Counted from the first letter of the stretch, positions 17,954 through 26,665 are shown. The stretch is DNA of 64,000 nt from an uncultured Clostridia bacterium (GCA_934169745.1 CAKPOE010000002.1:124001-188000), one strand, 5' to 3'. Notes: generated by a model not told the origin, from the sequence alone. Numbers and translations: made by a program.

Positions 17954-19201
17954 ATGTTCTGGTTTATCATTGGGTTACTAGTCCTACTTGCAACACTCGT
18001 AGCAACTTTCATGGTACCAAGACTCATCGAGTCAAGCCAAGGTAGACACACGAATGAAAGAGCCACAAAAAAGAAGCTTAACTCAACTTCTTTGATGATT
18101 GCACTCGCAGGTCTTGTCTTATCTGCCATCTTGATTGTTGCTTCGTTCGTAGTAGTTCTACAACCTGGTGAAGTTGGCATCGCATATCAGCTTCGTGGTA
18201 GTAGTCGTGAATTGCAAGTTGGTTACAACTTCGTTGCTCCTTGGGCACGTATGCATCGGTGGGACACCACTATGCAAGTTGTAACTTTTAGTCAAGGCGA
18301 TGCTGCCGATGACATCTATGGTGCACAGACAACAGAAAAAGACTACATTGAAGTAGTTGCAACCATCGGTGTTCATATCGACACTTCTAAAATGACTGAA
18401 TATATTGCATTGTATGGTAATGAGCAGATTTCTTCCAAAAGAATTACGAAACTTTTAAAAACGATCTCTCGTAATTCTATTGAAAGTATAATCGGTTCAT
18501 ACACTACTTCCGAAGTAATGGGAAACAAGAAGAAGATTGGTGAGGAAGCAAGTACTCATCTCAAAGAGTCCATAAAGGATTTGCCGATTATACTTGATTC
18601 TTTCACTATCGATGACCTTGTAGCTCCCGAATCATACGAACTGGCAATTAAAGAGCAAGCACAACTTCGCATGGAAAAAGAAAAAGCAACATTGCAACAG
18701 CAAATCAACGAACAAGAGGCTTTAGCGAACAAAACAAAAGCCGAGGGCGATGCTGCAGTTCTCAAAACGCAAGCTGAAGCTGATGCCGCTGTTAAAAAGA
18801 TAGAAGCAGAAAATGCTGCTTCTGTGGCAAAAATCAAGGCTGACAATGACGCTGAGGTAAAAAAGATTCAGGCTGAAGCTGAAGCGAGTGTACGCAAAAC
18901 ACAAGCTGAAGCGCAAGCAACTGAAATCACAACCAAGGCAAATGCTGAAGCTGAAGCCACAATTAAAAAAGGTGAAGCTGAAGCAAAAGCAATTGCAGCA
19001 CAAGGGGAGGCATACAATCAGAACCCTCAGCTCATCGACCTTAAGAAGGCTGAAATCAACGCAGAGGTTCAAAGCAAATGGGCTGAAAACTGGAGCGGAT
19101 ATTCTTTTGAAGGAATGTCTGGATTCAATTTTGCAGACCTCACTGAGATTCTTAAAAATCTCATCAATCCCTCCATACCTGCTGTTGTACCAGCTGAATA
19201 A
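17954..19201 (+). CDS. SPFH/prohibitin-like membrane protein
   Basis: 415 residues. Two membrane helices lie at 2-22 and about 46-70, followed by an SPFH domain (VLQPGEVGIAYQLRG through DSFTIDDLVAP). From about 235 to 355 there is a long Ala/Glu/Lys coiled coil built of repeats such as KTQAEADAAVKKIEAE, the shape seen in flotillins and prohibitins that oligomerise at membranes. The C terminus is hydrophobic and Pro-rich. The codon use is richer in C and G than the neighbours, and the gene carries its own promoter and terminator, so recent acquisition is plausible. Partner proteins are not evident. Confidence 0.82.
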   Translation: MFWFIIGLLVLLATLVATFMVPRLIESSQGRHTNERATKKKLNSTSLMIALAGLVLSAILIVASFVVVLQPGEVGIAYQLRGSSRELQVGYNFVAPWARMHRWDTTMQVVTFSQGDAADDIYGAQTTEKDYIEVVATIGVHIDTSKMTEYIALYGNEQISSKRITKLLKTISRNSIESIIGSYTTSEVMGNKKKIGEEASTHLKESIKDLPIILDSFTIDDLVAPESYELAIKEQAQLRMEKEKATLQQQINEQEALANKTKAEGDAAVLKTQAEADAAVKKIEAENAASVAKIKADNDAEVKKIQAEAEASVRKTQAEAQATEITTKANAEAEATIKKGEAEAKAIAAQGEAYNQNPQLIDLKKAEINAEVQSKWAENWSGYSFEGMSGFNFADLTEILKNLINPSIPAVVPAE

Positions 19202-19236
19202 GAAAAACGAAAAAAACTTGTTTTCATTCTACAACA

Positions 19237-19262
19237 AAAGAGTTCCGAAAGGAACTCTTTTG
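19237..19262 (+). terminator. Terminator of the SPFH gene
   Basis: AAAAGAGTTCC, GAAA loop, GGAACTCTTTT. The same AGAGTTCC stem is used after the tRNA at 41541. Confidence 0.85.
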
Positions 19263-19278
19263 TATTTATATAAAAATC

Positions 19279-19473
19279 GTAGGGGTCGCTGCCTTCAGCG
19301 ACCCGAAAAACAAAATGAGCTACCTAAATCGTATAGTAGCAAAATGTAAATATCCTCAAATCGTTGTAGGGCAAGGGCACTGCACCTTGCCGACTTGTTC
19401 TAACGTATAAATAAATTTTTGTATAGTGCACTGTTTGAATGTTCTCGGGTCGCCGAAGGCGGCGACACCCTAC
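19279..19473. repeat. Cluster of GTAGGG-type palindromic repeats
   Basis: Three short palindromes lie here: 19279-19304 (GTAGGG, then GTCGCT pairing with AGCGAC), 19366-19391 (GTAGGG, then GGCAAGG pairing with CCTTGCC) and 19447-19473 (GTCGCC with GGCGAC, then CCCTAC). The outer two face each other, so the 195-bp block has inverted ends GTAGGG and CCCTAC. Small GTAGGG palindromes of this kind are spread through many clostridial genomes. No gene is seen in 19202-19495. Confidence 0.75.
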
Positions 19474-19495
19474 AGCGTTTGTCACATTTATATTT

Positions 19496-20884
19496 TCATA
19501 TAAAATATTGTCTTATTTCTTTTCCATAAAGCATTCCGAAAAACACCAAGAAGAATGGCGATGTATAATACGTTGTATTTCCAAACATGGCCGATATTAA
19601 ATATCCAAAACACGCAAAGTATGAAATTGCCATTATATTATCCATAAGCTTAAAATTAATTAGTCCCCTAATCATTATGATTGCCACTCCAAGCAAATAC
19701 ATCATTGCTCCTGGGACTCCAGCAAACAAGCACATTTGCAGAATCAAATTATGCGGTCTTCCAGCACCGCCACCAATCATTCCCGCTGAAATGTTTTCAA
19801 GTCCATAACCCAGTATTGGTTTTTGTTTTATAAGTTTTAGTGAATTTATCCAAATTAATAATCTCCTGCTTCCATAATTCGCAATAGCTTTTTGATCTTT
19901 ATCAAGTTTGCTATAATCTTTAATTTCATCATCTTTTACAAGCTTAACTATACTATCTTTATCTTTTCCTGTTATTGATATAGCTTGACTTGTAATAGCT
20001 CCTATATCAGCTATCATAGGCTTATTAGAATATGTACCATTATATAAAAATGCACAGGCTATAAATATTCCAAGTGCAAGTAAACCAAAGCTCCACTTTT
20101 TCTTTGCAATGATTTGATATACCAATATCGCAACAATAGTGATAAATATTGCCATATATGAACCACTAGTAGTTGTGTTGATTAGCGTAAGTAATAGCAC
20201 TACATATGATACCAAATAAACAATTTTCAAATACCATTTTTCACTTTCTAAAAGCATTACTGAGCATATAATTGGAATTACTAAAAAATATCCATAATGA
20301 TTTGGATTTGTAAATATTGCCGCCATAGAGTTCCAATATGTAAATACTCTTTCTTTTCCTTGAAAATCTATAAACCCAATTATAGCTAAAAACATAGCCA
20401 CACATATAAGAGTGTTATATATAATTTTTTTCTTATCGTGCTCTATCAGCATAGATAAAAAACATACACCAGCATATGCTAAGTATAAATAATAACCTTC
20501 ATTTCTGTATTCAGAGCCATAAAATGCAAGATGCGTATCTTGTGCAAGCAAACAAGAAAACAATAAATATATTAAAAATGCTATAAACAAATATAGTGGT
20601 ATAAGTAACTTGCTACTTGCGTATTTTTTCCAATGGCTAATTCCTTTTTTTACACATAAATATACAAATGTTGCTAGTCCTATAAAGCCAACAATATATG
20701 TTGTGTACAAACTTATATCTATACTCCTTACATATAACACTTTGTAAACAAAGAAATTGTTTACAGCAATCAACCTCATAACTGTTGTTAATAATGGTGC
20801 AAGAATAACAAACATAATAAGAATTAAACTTATTTTGCTAATATCTATCCTTATATTTTTAAAAAATTCTTTTATTTTCTCCAT
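19496..20884 (-). CDS. O-antigen ligase/polymerase-like membrane protein
   Basis: 462 residues with about 12 membrane helices. The Wzy/WaaL signature lies in the large periplasm-side loop and after it: SRRLLIWINSLKLIKQKPILGYGLEN, followed by GRPHNLILQMCLFAGVPG with the conserved His. Such proteins join or polymerise lipid-linked sugars outside the membrane; in Gram-positives they serve exopolysaccharide or wall-polymer assembly. No other polysaccharide genes flank it, so the polymer is unknown. Hydrophobic start MEKIKEFFKNIR, then the first helix. Confidence 0.82.
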   Translation of the reverse strand: MEKIKEFFKNIRIDISKISLILIMFVILAPLLTTVMRLIAVNNFFVYKVLYVRSIDISLYTTYIVGFIGLATFVYLCVKKGISHWKKYASSKLLIPLYLFIAFLIYLLFSCLLAQDTHLAFYGSEYRNEGYYLYLAYAGVCFLSMLIEHDKKKIIYNTLICVAMFLAIIGFIDFQGKERVFTYWNSMAAIFTNPNHYGYFLVIPIICSVMLLESEKWYLKIVYLVSYVVLLLTLINTTTSGSYMAIFITIVAILVYQIIAKKKWSFGLLALGIFIACAFLYNGTYSNKPMIADIGAITSQAISITGKDKDSIVKLVKDDEIKDYSKLDKDQKAIANYGSRRLLIWINSLKLIKQKPILGYGLENISAGMIGGGAGRPHNLILQMCLFAGVPGAMMYLLGVAIIMIRGLINFKLMDNIMAISYFACFGYLISAMFGNTTYYTSPFFLVFFGMLYGKEIRQYFI

Positions 20885-20944
20885 AATGTAACCTCTTTTA
20901 TTTCATATATAACTAAAATTATCACATTATACTGTAAAATACAA

Positions 20945-21904
20945 TTATAAAGTATATTTTATTAACTTAATTTTGTTTGATATAAAATCCTTATTACATT
21001 CAACATCTTTTACCAAATCAGTAGAAAGATATTTTTTGTTATCGTCTGCAAATACTGTCACTACTGGCTTATTCGTTTTTTCGCCGGCAATAACCGAGCC
21101 TATAAAATTTGCACCAGAAGATATTCCAACGCCCAAACCCAAATCTCTTGATAATATTCTCGACATATTTATTGCATCATTATCATTTACCAGAATAACA
21201 TCGTCTATCTCTTTTTTATCAATTAAATCCGGAACGAAATCATCTCCAATTCCCTCTATTTTGTGATTCGATATAATTTTTCCCGTAGATATTATTGGCA
21301 TTTTATCTGGCTCTATTGCAATAATCTTCATATTTTTATATTCTTTTTTCAGCCTTTTTCCACATCCCATTAACGTTCCACCTGTTCCCACGCCAGATAC
21401 AAAAGCTCCAATCTCATATTGCAATTGTTCAAGTATTTCTTCACCTGTTGTTTCATAATGTGCTAAATAATTATCTTCATTACTAAATTGATTTGCCAAG
21501 AAACCACTTACTTCTCGCGACATCTTTTCAGCTTCTTGTACACATTTAATAAAGCCTCCTTCTTCTTTTGAAATTAGAATCACATTCGCGCCATAGCTTT
21601 TCATCAATGCAACACGTTCTTTACTTACCCAATCAGGCATAAAAATAACCACATCATAATTATAATATCTTCCTAATGCTGCAAGTGAAATTCCTGTGTT
21701 TCCGCTAGTAGCTTCTATTATAGGCATACCAGGTTTTAGAGTTCCATTCTCTATAGCCCTATTTATAATGTAATATGCTACTCTGTCTTTTATACTGCCC
21801 GTCAAATTATAATACTCTAATTTTGCATAAGTGCTTCTTTGCACACCTTCATATTCATAATCAATCTTTATCATTGGTGTATTCCCAATTAGCTTTCCTA
21901 TCAT
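20945..21904 (-). CDS. Cysteine synthase/cystathionine beta-synthase-like PLP enzyme
   Basis: 319 residues of fold-type II PLP enzyme. The PLP lysine lies in LTGSIKDRVAYY and the substrate loop is EATSGNTGISLAALG. The phosphate-binding loop is GVGTGGTLMG and SSGANFIGS lies near the C terminus. It resembles CysK but opens directly with MIGKLIGNTPM and departs in places, so O-acetylserine sulfhydrylase, O-phosphoserine or another beta-replacement activity is possible. GGAGGGA precedes the ATG. A leader with its own promoter and terminator lies upstream (21921-22114). Confidence 0.82.
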   Translation of the reverse strand: MIGKLIGNTPMIKIDYEYEGVQRSTYAKLEYYNLTGSIKDRVAYYIINRAIENGTLKPGMPIIEATSGNTGISLAALGRYYNYDVVIFMPDWVSKERVALMKSYGANVILISKEEGGFIKCVQEAEKMSREVSGFLANQFSNEDNYLAHYETTGEEILEQLQYEIGAFVSGVGTGGTLMGCGKRLKKEYKNMKIIAIEPDKMPIISTGKIISNHKIEGIGDDFVPDLIDKKEIDDVILVNDNDAINMSRILSRDLGLGVGISSGANFIGSVIAGEKTNKPVVTVFADDNKKYLSTDLVKDVECNKDFISNKIKLIKYTL

Positions 21905-21928
21905 ACTATCCCTCCATAAAAGAAATAA

Positions 21929-21958
21929 AAAGCTATGTAAAGTTTTTTACATAGCTTT
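21929..21958 (-). terminator. Intrinsic terminator in the leader of the cysK-like gene
   Basis: AAAGCTATGTAAA (on the minus strand first at 21958-21946) pairs with TTTACATAGCTTT, loop AAAC, followed by TTTTTATTTC. It ends about 25 bases before the start codon, so transcripts from the promoter at 22114 must pass it to reach the gene. Confidence 0.8.
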
Positions 21959-22085
21959 CACCTTTAAAAATATGATTACTATTGCAAATGAGACCCAAAT
22001 ATAAATATTATATAATACGTATATCCAGTATCTACAACAGCAATAATAATTACATTTTTTAAATTCGTTTAATAATTATAATATA

Positions 22086-22114
22086 ATAATATGTGGTAAC
22101 AATATTTTTGTCAA
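22086..22114 (-). promoter_or_regulatory. Promoter of the cysK-like leader transcript
   Basis: TTGACA (22109-22114), a 17-base spacer and TATTAT (22086-22091), placed just after the fhs stop. The predicted product up to the terminator is about 150 bases, either a small RNA or an attenuating leader. Confidence 0.72.
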
Positions 22115-22132
22115 TAATTTTATTTTTTAACA

Positions 22133-23806
22133 TTAAAAAATTCCTGTTAATGTTCCATCCGGAAGAACATCTATTTTCTCTGCTGCAGGTACTTTAGGAA
22201 GCCCTGGCATCGTTAATATTTTTCCTGTAAGTGCTACTATAAAACCAGCTCCTGCGCTTAGTCGAATCTCACTAACATTCAATGTAAAATTAGCTGGTCT
22301 TCCTAATAACTCAGGATTATCTGATAATGAATACTGTGTTTTCGCCATACATATAGGTAGTTTATCCATTCCTATTCGATTTATTCTCTCTATTTGCTCT
22401 TCTGCACTTGGCGAAAATGAAATTCTTTCAGCGCCATATATTTCTTTCGCTATTATTTCTATCTTTTCTTTAATTGGTAAATCAACATCATATATAGGTG
22501 CATAATGACTTTCACTTTTGTCTAGTGTATCTACCAACATTTTCGCCAAATCAAGTCCACCTTCTCCGCCTTTTGCAAACACTTCTGAAACAGTAAAAGG
22601 AATATTTTTCTTAGAGCATAAATTTCTAAGTACTTCTATCTCTTCATTTGTATCACTTGCAAATTTATTTATTGATACTAAAACAGGAACTCCAAATTTT
22701 TGCATATTTTCTATGTGCTTTTCGAGATTAACCATTCCTTGCTTTAGTGCTTCAACATCTGGTGTTGTCAACTCTTTTAAATCCATTCCTCCATTGTATT
22801 TTAATGAACGAATAGTAGCAACAATGACTATCGCACTTGGCTTTAGTCCTGCCACTCTACATTTAATATCTAAAAACTTTTCTGCACCCAAGTCAGCTCC
22901 AAAGCCCGCTTCTGTAATTACATAGTCAGCAAGCTTAAGTGCTGTCTTTGTTGCAATTACACTATTGCATCCATGAGCAATATTGGCAAATGGTCCACCA
23001 TGCATAATACATGGTGTATTTTCAAGTGTCTGAATTAAATTTGGTTTTATTGCATCTTTTAAAAGTGCTGTCATTGCACCTTCCGCTTTCAAATCAGATA
23101 CTCTAACTGGTTCTCCTGACGTATTATACGCCACAATAATATTAGCAATTCTCTTTTTCAAATCTTGCAAATCTGAAGCTAAACATAGTATTGCCATAAT
23201 TTCAGAAGCAACCGTAATTACAAAGCTATCCTTTCTAGTTCTTTTCATGTCTTTTTTGCTCAAATCCACGGTAACATCTCTCAATGCCCTATCATTTATA
23301 TCTAAAGCTCTTTTCCACGTAATATTCTCGGTGTCTATATTTAATTTGTTTCCAAAATATATATGATTATCAATCATTGCAGAAAGCAAATTATTTGCAG
23401 CTGTAAGAGCATGCATGTCACCTGTAAAATGTAAATTTATATCATCCATTGGAACAACCTGACTATATCCTCCACCTGTAGCCCCGCCTTTCAATCCCAT
23501 TACTGGACCTAATGATGGTTCACGAAGTGCTATGACACATTTTTTATTAAGCTTATTCATAGCTTGACCTAAGCCTATAGTTACTGTTGTTTTACCTTCA
23601 CCAGCAGGAGTAGGATTAATTGCTGTAACTAATACCAATTTTCCATCTTTATTATTTGCTATTTTTTGTTGCAATTCACTTGAAAGCTTAGCTTTATACT
23701 TTCCATAGTATTCTAAATCATCCTCGTCAATTCCTAGTTTCTTTGCCACATCTCTTATATGTAGCATATTAGCTTGTTTTGAAATTTCAATATCTGACAA
23801 CATCAT
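22133..23806 (-). CDS. fhs: Formate-tetrahydrofolate ligase
   Basis: 557 residues from the ATG at 23806, chosen because AAAGGAGG lies 5 bases before it and the length matches the family (about 556). The P-loop is TPAGEGKTTVTIGL, with the typical GLKGGATGGGYSQVVPMDDINLH following (split here as GLKGGATGGGYS and QVVPMDDINLH). It makes 10-formyl-THF from formate, THF and ATP, feeding purine synthesis and, in acetogens, the Wood-Ljungdahl pathway. It follows the dCMP deaminase gene by 16 bases, so the two are probably one operon of one-carbon and nucleotide metabolism. Confidence 0.96.
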   Translation of the reverse strand: MMLSDIEISKQANMLHIRDVAKKLGIDEDDLEYYGKYKAKLSSELQQKIANNKDGKLVLVTAINPTPAGEGKTTVTIGLGQAMNKLNKKCVIALREPSLGPVMGLKGGATGGGYSQVVPMDDINLHFTGDMHALTAANNLLSAMIDNHIYFGNKLNIDTENITWKRALDINDRALRDVTVDLSKKDMKRTRKDSFVITVASEIMAILCLASDLQDLKKRIANIIVAYNTSGEPVRVSDLKAEGAMTALLKDAIKPNLIQTLENTPCIMHGGPFANIAHGCNSVIATKTALKLADYVITEAGFGADLGAEKFLDIKCRVAGLKPSAIVIVATIRSLKYNGGMDLKELTTPDVEALKQGMVNLEKHIENMQKFGVPVLVSINKFASDTNEEIEVLRNLCSKKNIPFTVSEVFAKGGEGGLDLAKMLVDTLDKSESHYAPIYDVDLPIKEKIEIIAKEIYGAERISFSPSAEEQIERINRIGMDKLPICMAKTQYSLSDNPELLGRPANFTLNVSEIRLSAGAGFIVALTGKILTMPGLPKVPAAEKIDVLPDGTLTGIF

Positions 23807-23822
23807 ACCATCCTCCTTTATA

Positions 23823-24311
23823 TCAATATCCTCTAACATCTTCTAAAGACTCATCATTATTTATCCACTCCTGCACGTCAATCACTCTATAACTTTCTTT
23901 ATCATCTCTAACCACAACTTCTTTAATTCCAGAATTGATCACTAGTCTTTTACACATAGCACATGAGGTTGAGTTTTTAATATATTCGCCTGTCTCAACT
24001 TCCAACCCAGCTAAATATAAAGTACTGCCAATCATTTCTTGCCTTGAGGCACTGATAATTGCATTAGCTTCTGCATGAACACTTCTACAAAGTTCATATC
24101 TCTCTCCTCGTGGAATATTTAACTTGTTTCTCATGCAATATCCTAAATCTGTACAATTTTTTCTTCCTCTCGGCGCACCGTTATAACCGGTTGCTATAAT
24201 CTCATCGTTCTTTACTATAACGGCTCCAAAAGCCCTACGAAGGCAAGTGCTATTAACTGCCACAGTTTCAGCAATGCCAAGATAATAATTATTTTTGCAT
24301 AAACGCTCCAT
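23823..24311 (-). CDS. dCMP deaminase (ComEB-like)
   Basis: 162 residues. Zinc-binding motifs are HAEANAI (His and catalytic Glu) and CAMCKRL in the C-terminal half; an extra Cys/His pattern in TDLGYCMRNKLNIPRG matches the dCMP deaminase insert. It turns dCMP into dUMP for thymidylate synthesis. TTTGGAGGG precedes the ATG. It lies 16 bases upstream of fhs. Confidence 0.88.
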   Translation of the reverse strand: MERLCKNNYYLGIAETVAVNSTCLRRAFGAVIVKNDEIIATGYNGAPRGRKNCTDLGYCMRNKLNIPRGERYELCRSVHAEANAIISASRQEMIGSTLYLAGLEVETGEYIKNSTSCAMCKRLVINSGIKEVVVRDDKESYRVIDVQEWINNDESLEDVRGY

Positions 24312-24401
24312 ACTTTCCCTCCAAACTTTATAACTAAACTAATAATATACTATAACTCTAACAAAGTCAAAATAATTAACAGTCGCACATTTCAAATTAT
24401 G

Positions 24402-24430
24402 TTGACTAACATGATTTTGTGTGATATTAT
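24402..24430 (+). promoter_or_regulatory. Promoter, shared sequence type with 50143 and 50914
   Basis: TTGACT (24402-24407), a 17-base spacer and TATTAT (24425-24430). The stretch from TTCAAATTATG through the -10 box resembles the two promoters at 50 kb. Confidence 0.7.
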
Positions 24431-24477
24431 GTAGTTGTCTCAATTATACCCTTTCTACTAAAAAGGAGGACGTAACT

Positions 24478-24879
24478 ATGGCACTCAAACTCAAAGACCT
24501 TCCGCTTCTTGGCCAGACTATTGGCAAACTCTCAAAAGATCTTAACGACGAAGAAAAAGAGTATGCCGAACGAGTTTGCGACACTGTTTTTGATGGAATG
24601 GTTCCAAATGAAACTTGGGTCGCAAGGTGTTCTTCCATTGCATTCAAACGTGACTTTCAGGTGTTCCATTCCTTACCCGTTACCAATGATCTTCTTCGGT
24701 ACATTAATTGTATCGCATGCAAGAGGTTCGTGCTGACGTTGGTAGAGGGAATTAAGTTCGAATTCGAAATCGACTACCATGGTACGGAAGATGACGTCCC
24801 CACTGAAGAAATTCCCCCGATGTATTGGGGAGAGTATTTGGTTGATAACTTCCAGCTGTATGTACGGCTTAAGCGGTAA
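24478..24879 (+). CDS. Unknown protein in a self-contained unit
   Basis: 133 residues from the ATG at 24478, which follows AAAGGAGGA. It is soluble, with an acidic C-terminal half (DYHGTEDDVPTEEIPPMYWGEY) and two Cys (CIAC). No family recognised. Base composition is richer in GC than dCMP deaminase and the S66 gene on either side. With its promoter and a strong GC-rich hairpin it forms a one-gene cassette. Confidence 0.65.
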   Translation: MALKLKDLPLLGQTIGKLSKDLNDEEKEYAERVCDTVFDGMVPNETWVARCSSIAFKRDFQVFHSLPVTNDLLRYINCIACKRFVLTLVEGIKFEFEIDYHGTEDDVPTEEIPPMYWGEYLVDNFQLYVRLKR

Positions 24880-24888
24880 CATCCTCAG

Positions 24889-24915
24889 GACTAGGTGGCA
24901 AATTGCCACCTAGTC
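24889..24915 (+). terminator. Strong terminator
   Basis: GACTAGGTGGCA (24889-24900) pairs perfectly with TGCCACCTAGTC (24904-24915), loop AAT, followed by TTTACTTTT. Confidence 0.85.
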
Positions 24916-24964
24916 TTTACTTTTAAGTTTTTTTACAATAAAATATTGTCAGGAGGTATCGTAT

Positions 24965-25990
24965 ATGATTATTTTTCCAAACAAAATACATAAAGGTGGC
25001 ACTATTGGTGTTACAGCCACATCTGGTGGTACTGAAGACGAACGTTCTTTAAAAAGACTAGAAGAAGCAATTAAAAATCTAAAAAATTATGGCTTTAAAG
25101 TCATAGAAACACCAAACGTCCGAAAATGTGAAAAACTTGTTAGTTCAAGCGGGGAGATTCGAGCAAAAGAGTTTGTATCTTTATGGAATAATCCAAACGT
25201 TCAGCATATTATTTCAAAAAGTGGTGGTGAATTTCTTATGGAAATGTTACCATATTTACACAGAGAAAAATTATCTCTTTCTTCTCCACCATGGATTCAA
25301 GGCTTTTCAGACACAAGCTTATTATTATTTTACCTAACAACTAATTATAATATTGCAACTGTACAGGCAGAAAATTTCACAACATACAGCATGAAAAAAT
25401 GGGATGATTCAATTGTTGATACTTTGAAAATTTTCGAGCAAGGTTTTCCTTTCGTAGAAAAAAACTTTGAAAAATATGAAAAGTATCCGATAAATCGTGA
25501 AGAAGGTAAAGAACTAGAACCATATAACTTGACAGAGCCAGTTGTTTACAAATCTTTGTTTGAGAATAAAAAAATTGTTTTTAGTGGCAGATTAATTGGT
25601 GGATGTATTGATGTAATAAAAACTATAATAGGCACACCTTATGATAATGTGCAAAGTTTCTGCAATCAGTTTAATGAAGGTATTATTTGGCATCTAGAAA
25701 ACTGTGAGCTTAGTGTTCCTGACTTGTACAGAGCTTTGTGGCAAATGAAAGAGGCAAAATGGTTTAATAATGCAAAAGGTATTATCATCGGCAGAACAAT
25801 GAGCTGTGCTCCTGTTGGAGAATTTACCTATGAAGATGTATTAAAAAACATATTTGAGGAATTTGAAATTCCAGTTATATACGATGTTGATTTCGGTCAT
25901 CAAGCGCCTATGTGGGCACTTGTAAATGGAAGTTTTGCCACATTTGAATATGAAAATGGTAAAGGCCAAATAACTCAAGAAGCAAAATAG
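24965..25990 (+). CDS. S66-family peptidase (LD-carboxypeptidase/MccF-like)
   Basis: 341 residues. The nucleophile Ser is in WIQGFSDTSLLLF, the catalytic Glu in IIWHLENCE, and the His in YDVDFGHQAPMWAL. S66 enzymes cleave the L,D bond of peptidoglycan tetrapeptides or, as MccF, the bond of microcin C-type toxins. The length and sequence of the middle region look closer to the MccF branch, which is an inference. AGGAGGTATCGTAT precedes the ATG. No signal peptide, so it is cytosolic. It is a single gene after the 24.5-kb cassette. Confidence 0.85.
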   Translation: MIIFPNKIHKGGTIGVTATSGGTEDERSLKRLEEAIKNLKNYGFKVIETPNVRKCEKLVSSSGEIRAKEFVSLWNNPNVQHIISKSGGEFLMEMLPYLHREKLSLSSPPWIQGFSDTSLLLFYLTTNYNIATVQAENFTTYSMKKWDDSIVDTLKIFEQGFPFVEKNFEKYEKYPINREEGKELEPYNLTEPVVYKSLFENKKIVFSGRLIGGCIDVIKTIIGTPYDNVQSFCNQFNEGIIWHLENCELSVPDLYRALWQMKEAKWFNNAKGIIIGRTMSCAPVGEFTYEDVLKNIFEEFEIPVIYDVDFGHQAPMWALVNGSFATFEYENGKGQITQEAK

Positions 25991-26007
25991 AAAGGTCGTA
26001 GTATCGA

Positions 26008-26040
26008 TGACCGATTTTCCGACAGCCACATTTTTGCTTA
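26008..26040. repeat. Degenerate 33-bp repeat unit
   Basis: A single decayed copy in the reverse orientation, recognisable by TGACCGATTTTCCG at its left end and CAGCCACATTTTTG inside. It lies just after the S66 gene. Confidence 0.65.
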
Positions 26041-26065
26041 AAATAGCCTGTCCGAAAAAGCAAAG

Positions 26066-26100
26066 CTCCAAATGTGCACGGTTTAGGTGCACATTTGGAG
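26066..26100. repeat. Perfect 14-bp inverted repeat
   Basis: CTCCAAATGTGCAC (26066-26079) pairs with GTGCACATTTGGAG (26087-26100) around a 7-base loop. No T-run follows on the plus strand; on the minus strand the stem is followed by CTTTGC. It lies between convergent genes and could be a terminator-like or repeat structure. Confidence 0.7.
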
Positions 26101-26136
26101 GACCGGGCGAAGATACAAGACGAAAATATTGTACTA

Positions 26137-26610
26137 CTATGAATGATTAATTATATGATGTATGTTTCCATCATCTTTTCTAATGTATGGTATTGCTGCA
26201 ACCGGTCTAAAATCAATCTTATCTAAATCATTTAAGTCGATCCATTCAAAATCCAACTCTTTTTCTCCCTCATGACCATAAAAATGCTCCTGATTATAAA
26301 TTTCCTTATCCTTAAAATCTGCTTTTATCATCCACATATACTCATGATAGTTGCAGCCATTTGCTTCAAAAAAGTTCTCCATAATCCCCATAAAATGTAC
26401 ATTATCGATATTTTTATTAAGTTCCTCTGAAACCTCTCTCTTTAGCGCCTCAATAGAATCCTCTTCTGCCTTAACTCTTCCCCCAGGAAGTGCATAGTGA
26501 CCTTCACCAGTGGTTTTATGCAACAACACCTTTCCATTATTAATAAATATTCCCGTGGTCCTAACATTAAGTTTTACTGCTTCATCAACCATGATTGATA
26601 AATCGTTCAT
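26137..26610 (-). CDS. Nudix hydrolase
   Basis: 157 residues. The Nudix box is GGRVKAEEDSIEALKREVSE followed by ELNKN, matching G-X5-E-X7-REUXEE. Nudix enzymes cleave nucleoside diphosphates linked to another moiety; the substrate is unknown. The ATG follows AAAAAGGAGGTATA. A promoter, a 33-codon ORF and an intrinsic terminator lie upstream in its leader, so it may be controlled by attenuation. Confidence 0.85.
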   Translation of the reverse strand: MNDLSIMVDEAVKLNVRTTGIFINNGKVLLHKTTGEGHYALPGGRVKAEEDSIEALKREVSEELNKNIDNVHFMGIMENFFEANGCNYHEYMWMIKADFKDKEIYNQEHFYGHEGEKELDFEWIDLNDLDKIDFRPVAAIPYIRKDDGNIHHIINHS

Positions 26611-26636
26611 AAATATACCTCCTTTTTAGCAACAAG

Positions 26637-26665
26637 AAAGCCTAGAGTTTTATGCTCTAGGCTTT
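26637..26665 (-). terminator. Terminator/attenuator before the Nudix gene
   Basis: AAAGCCTAGAG pairs with CTCTAGGCTTT (26637-26647 with 26655-26665), 7-base loop. Read leftward it is followed by CTTGTTGC. It stands 26 bases before the Nudix start and contains the stop codon of the small ORF in its loop side. Confidence 0.75.

Noticed and set aside
18556..19072. Long minus-strand frames inside the SPFH gene
   Set aside because: They are the shadow of the Ala/Glu/Lys repeat on the other strand and have no ribosome binding sites.
21947..22075. Cys-rich leader peptide before the cysK-like gene
   Set aside because: The frame has Cys codons and its stop lies in the terminator, but no ATG, GTG or TTG precedes the Cys codons after the last stop and no SD is placed before it. 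Kept only as part of the leader finding.
23807..23822. A tetrahydrofolate riboswitch before fhs
   Set aside because: The gap between dCMP deaminase and fhs is only 16 bases, too short for any riboswitch.
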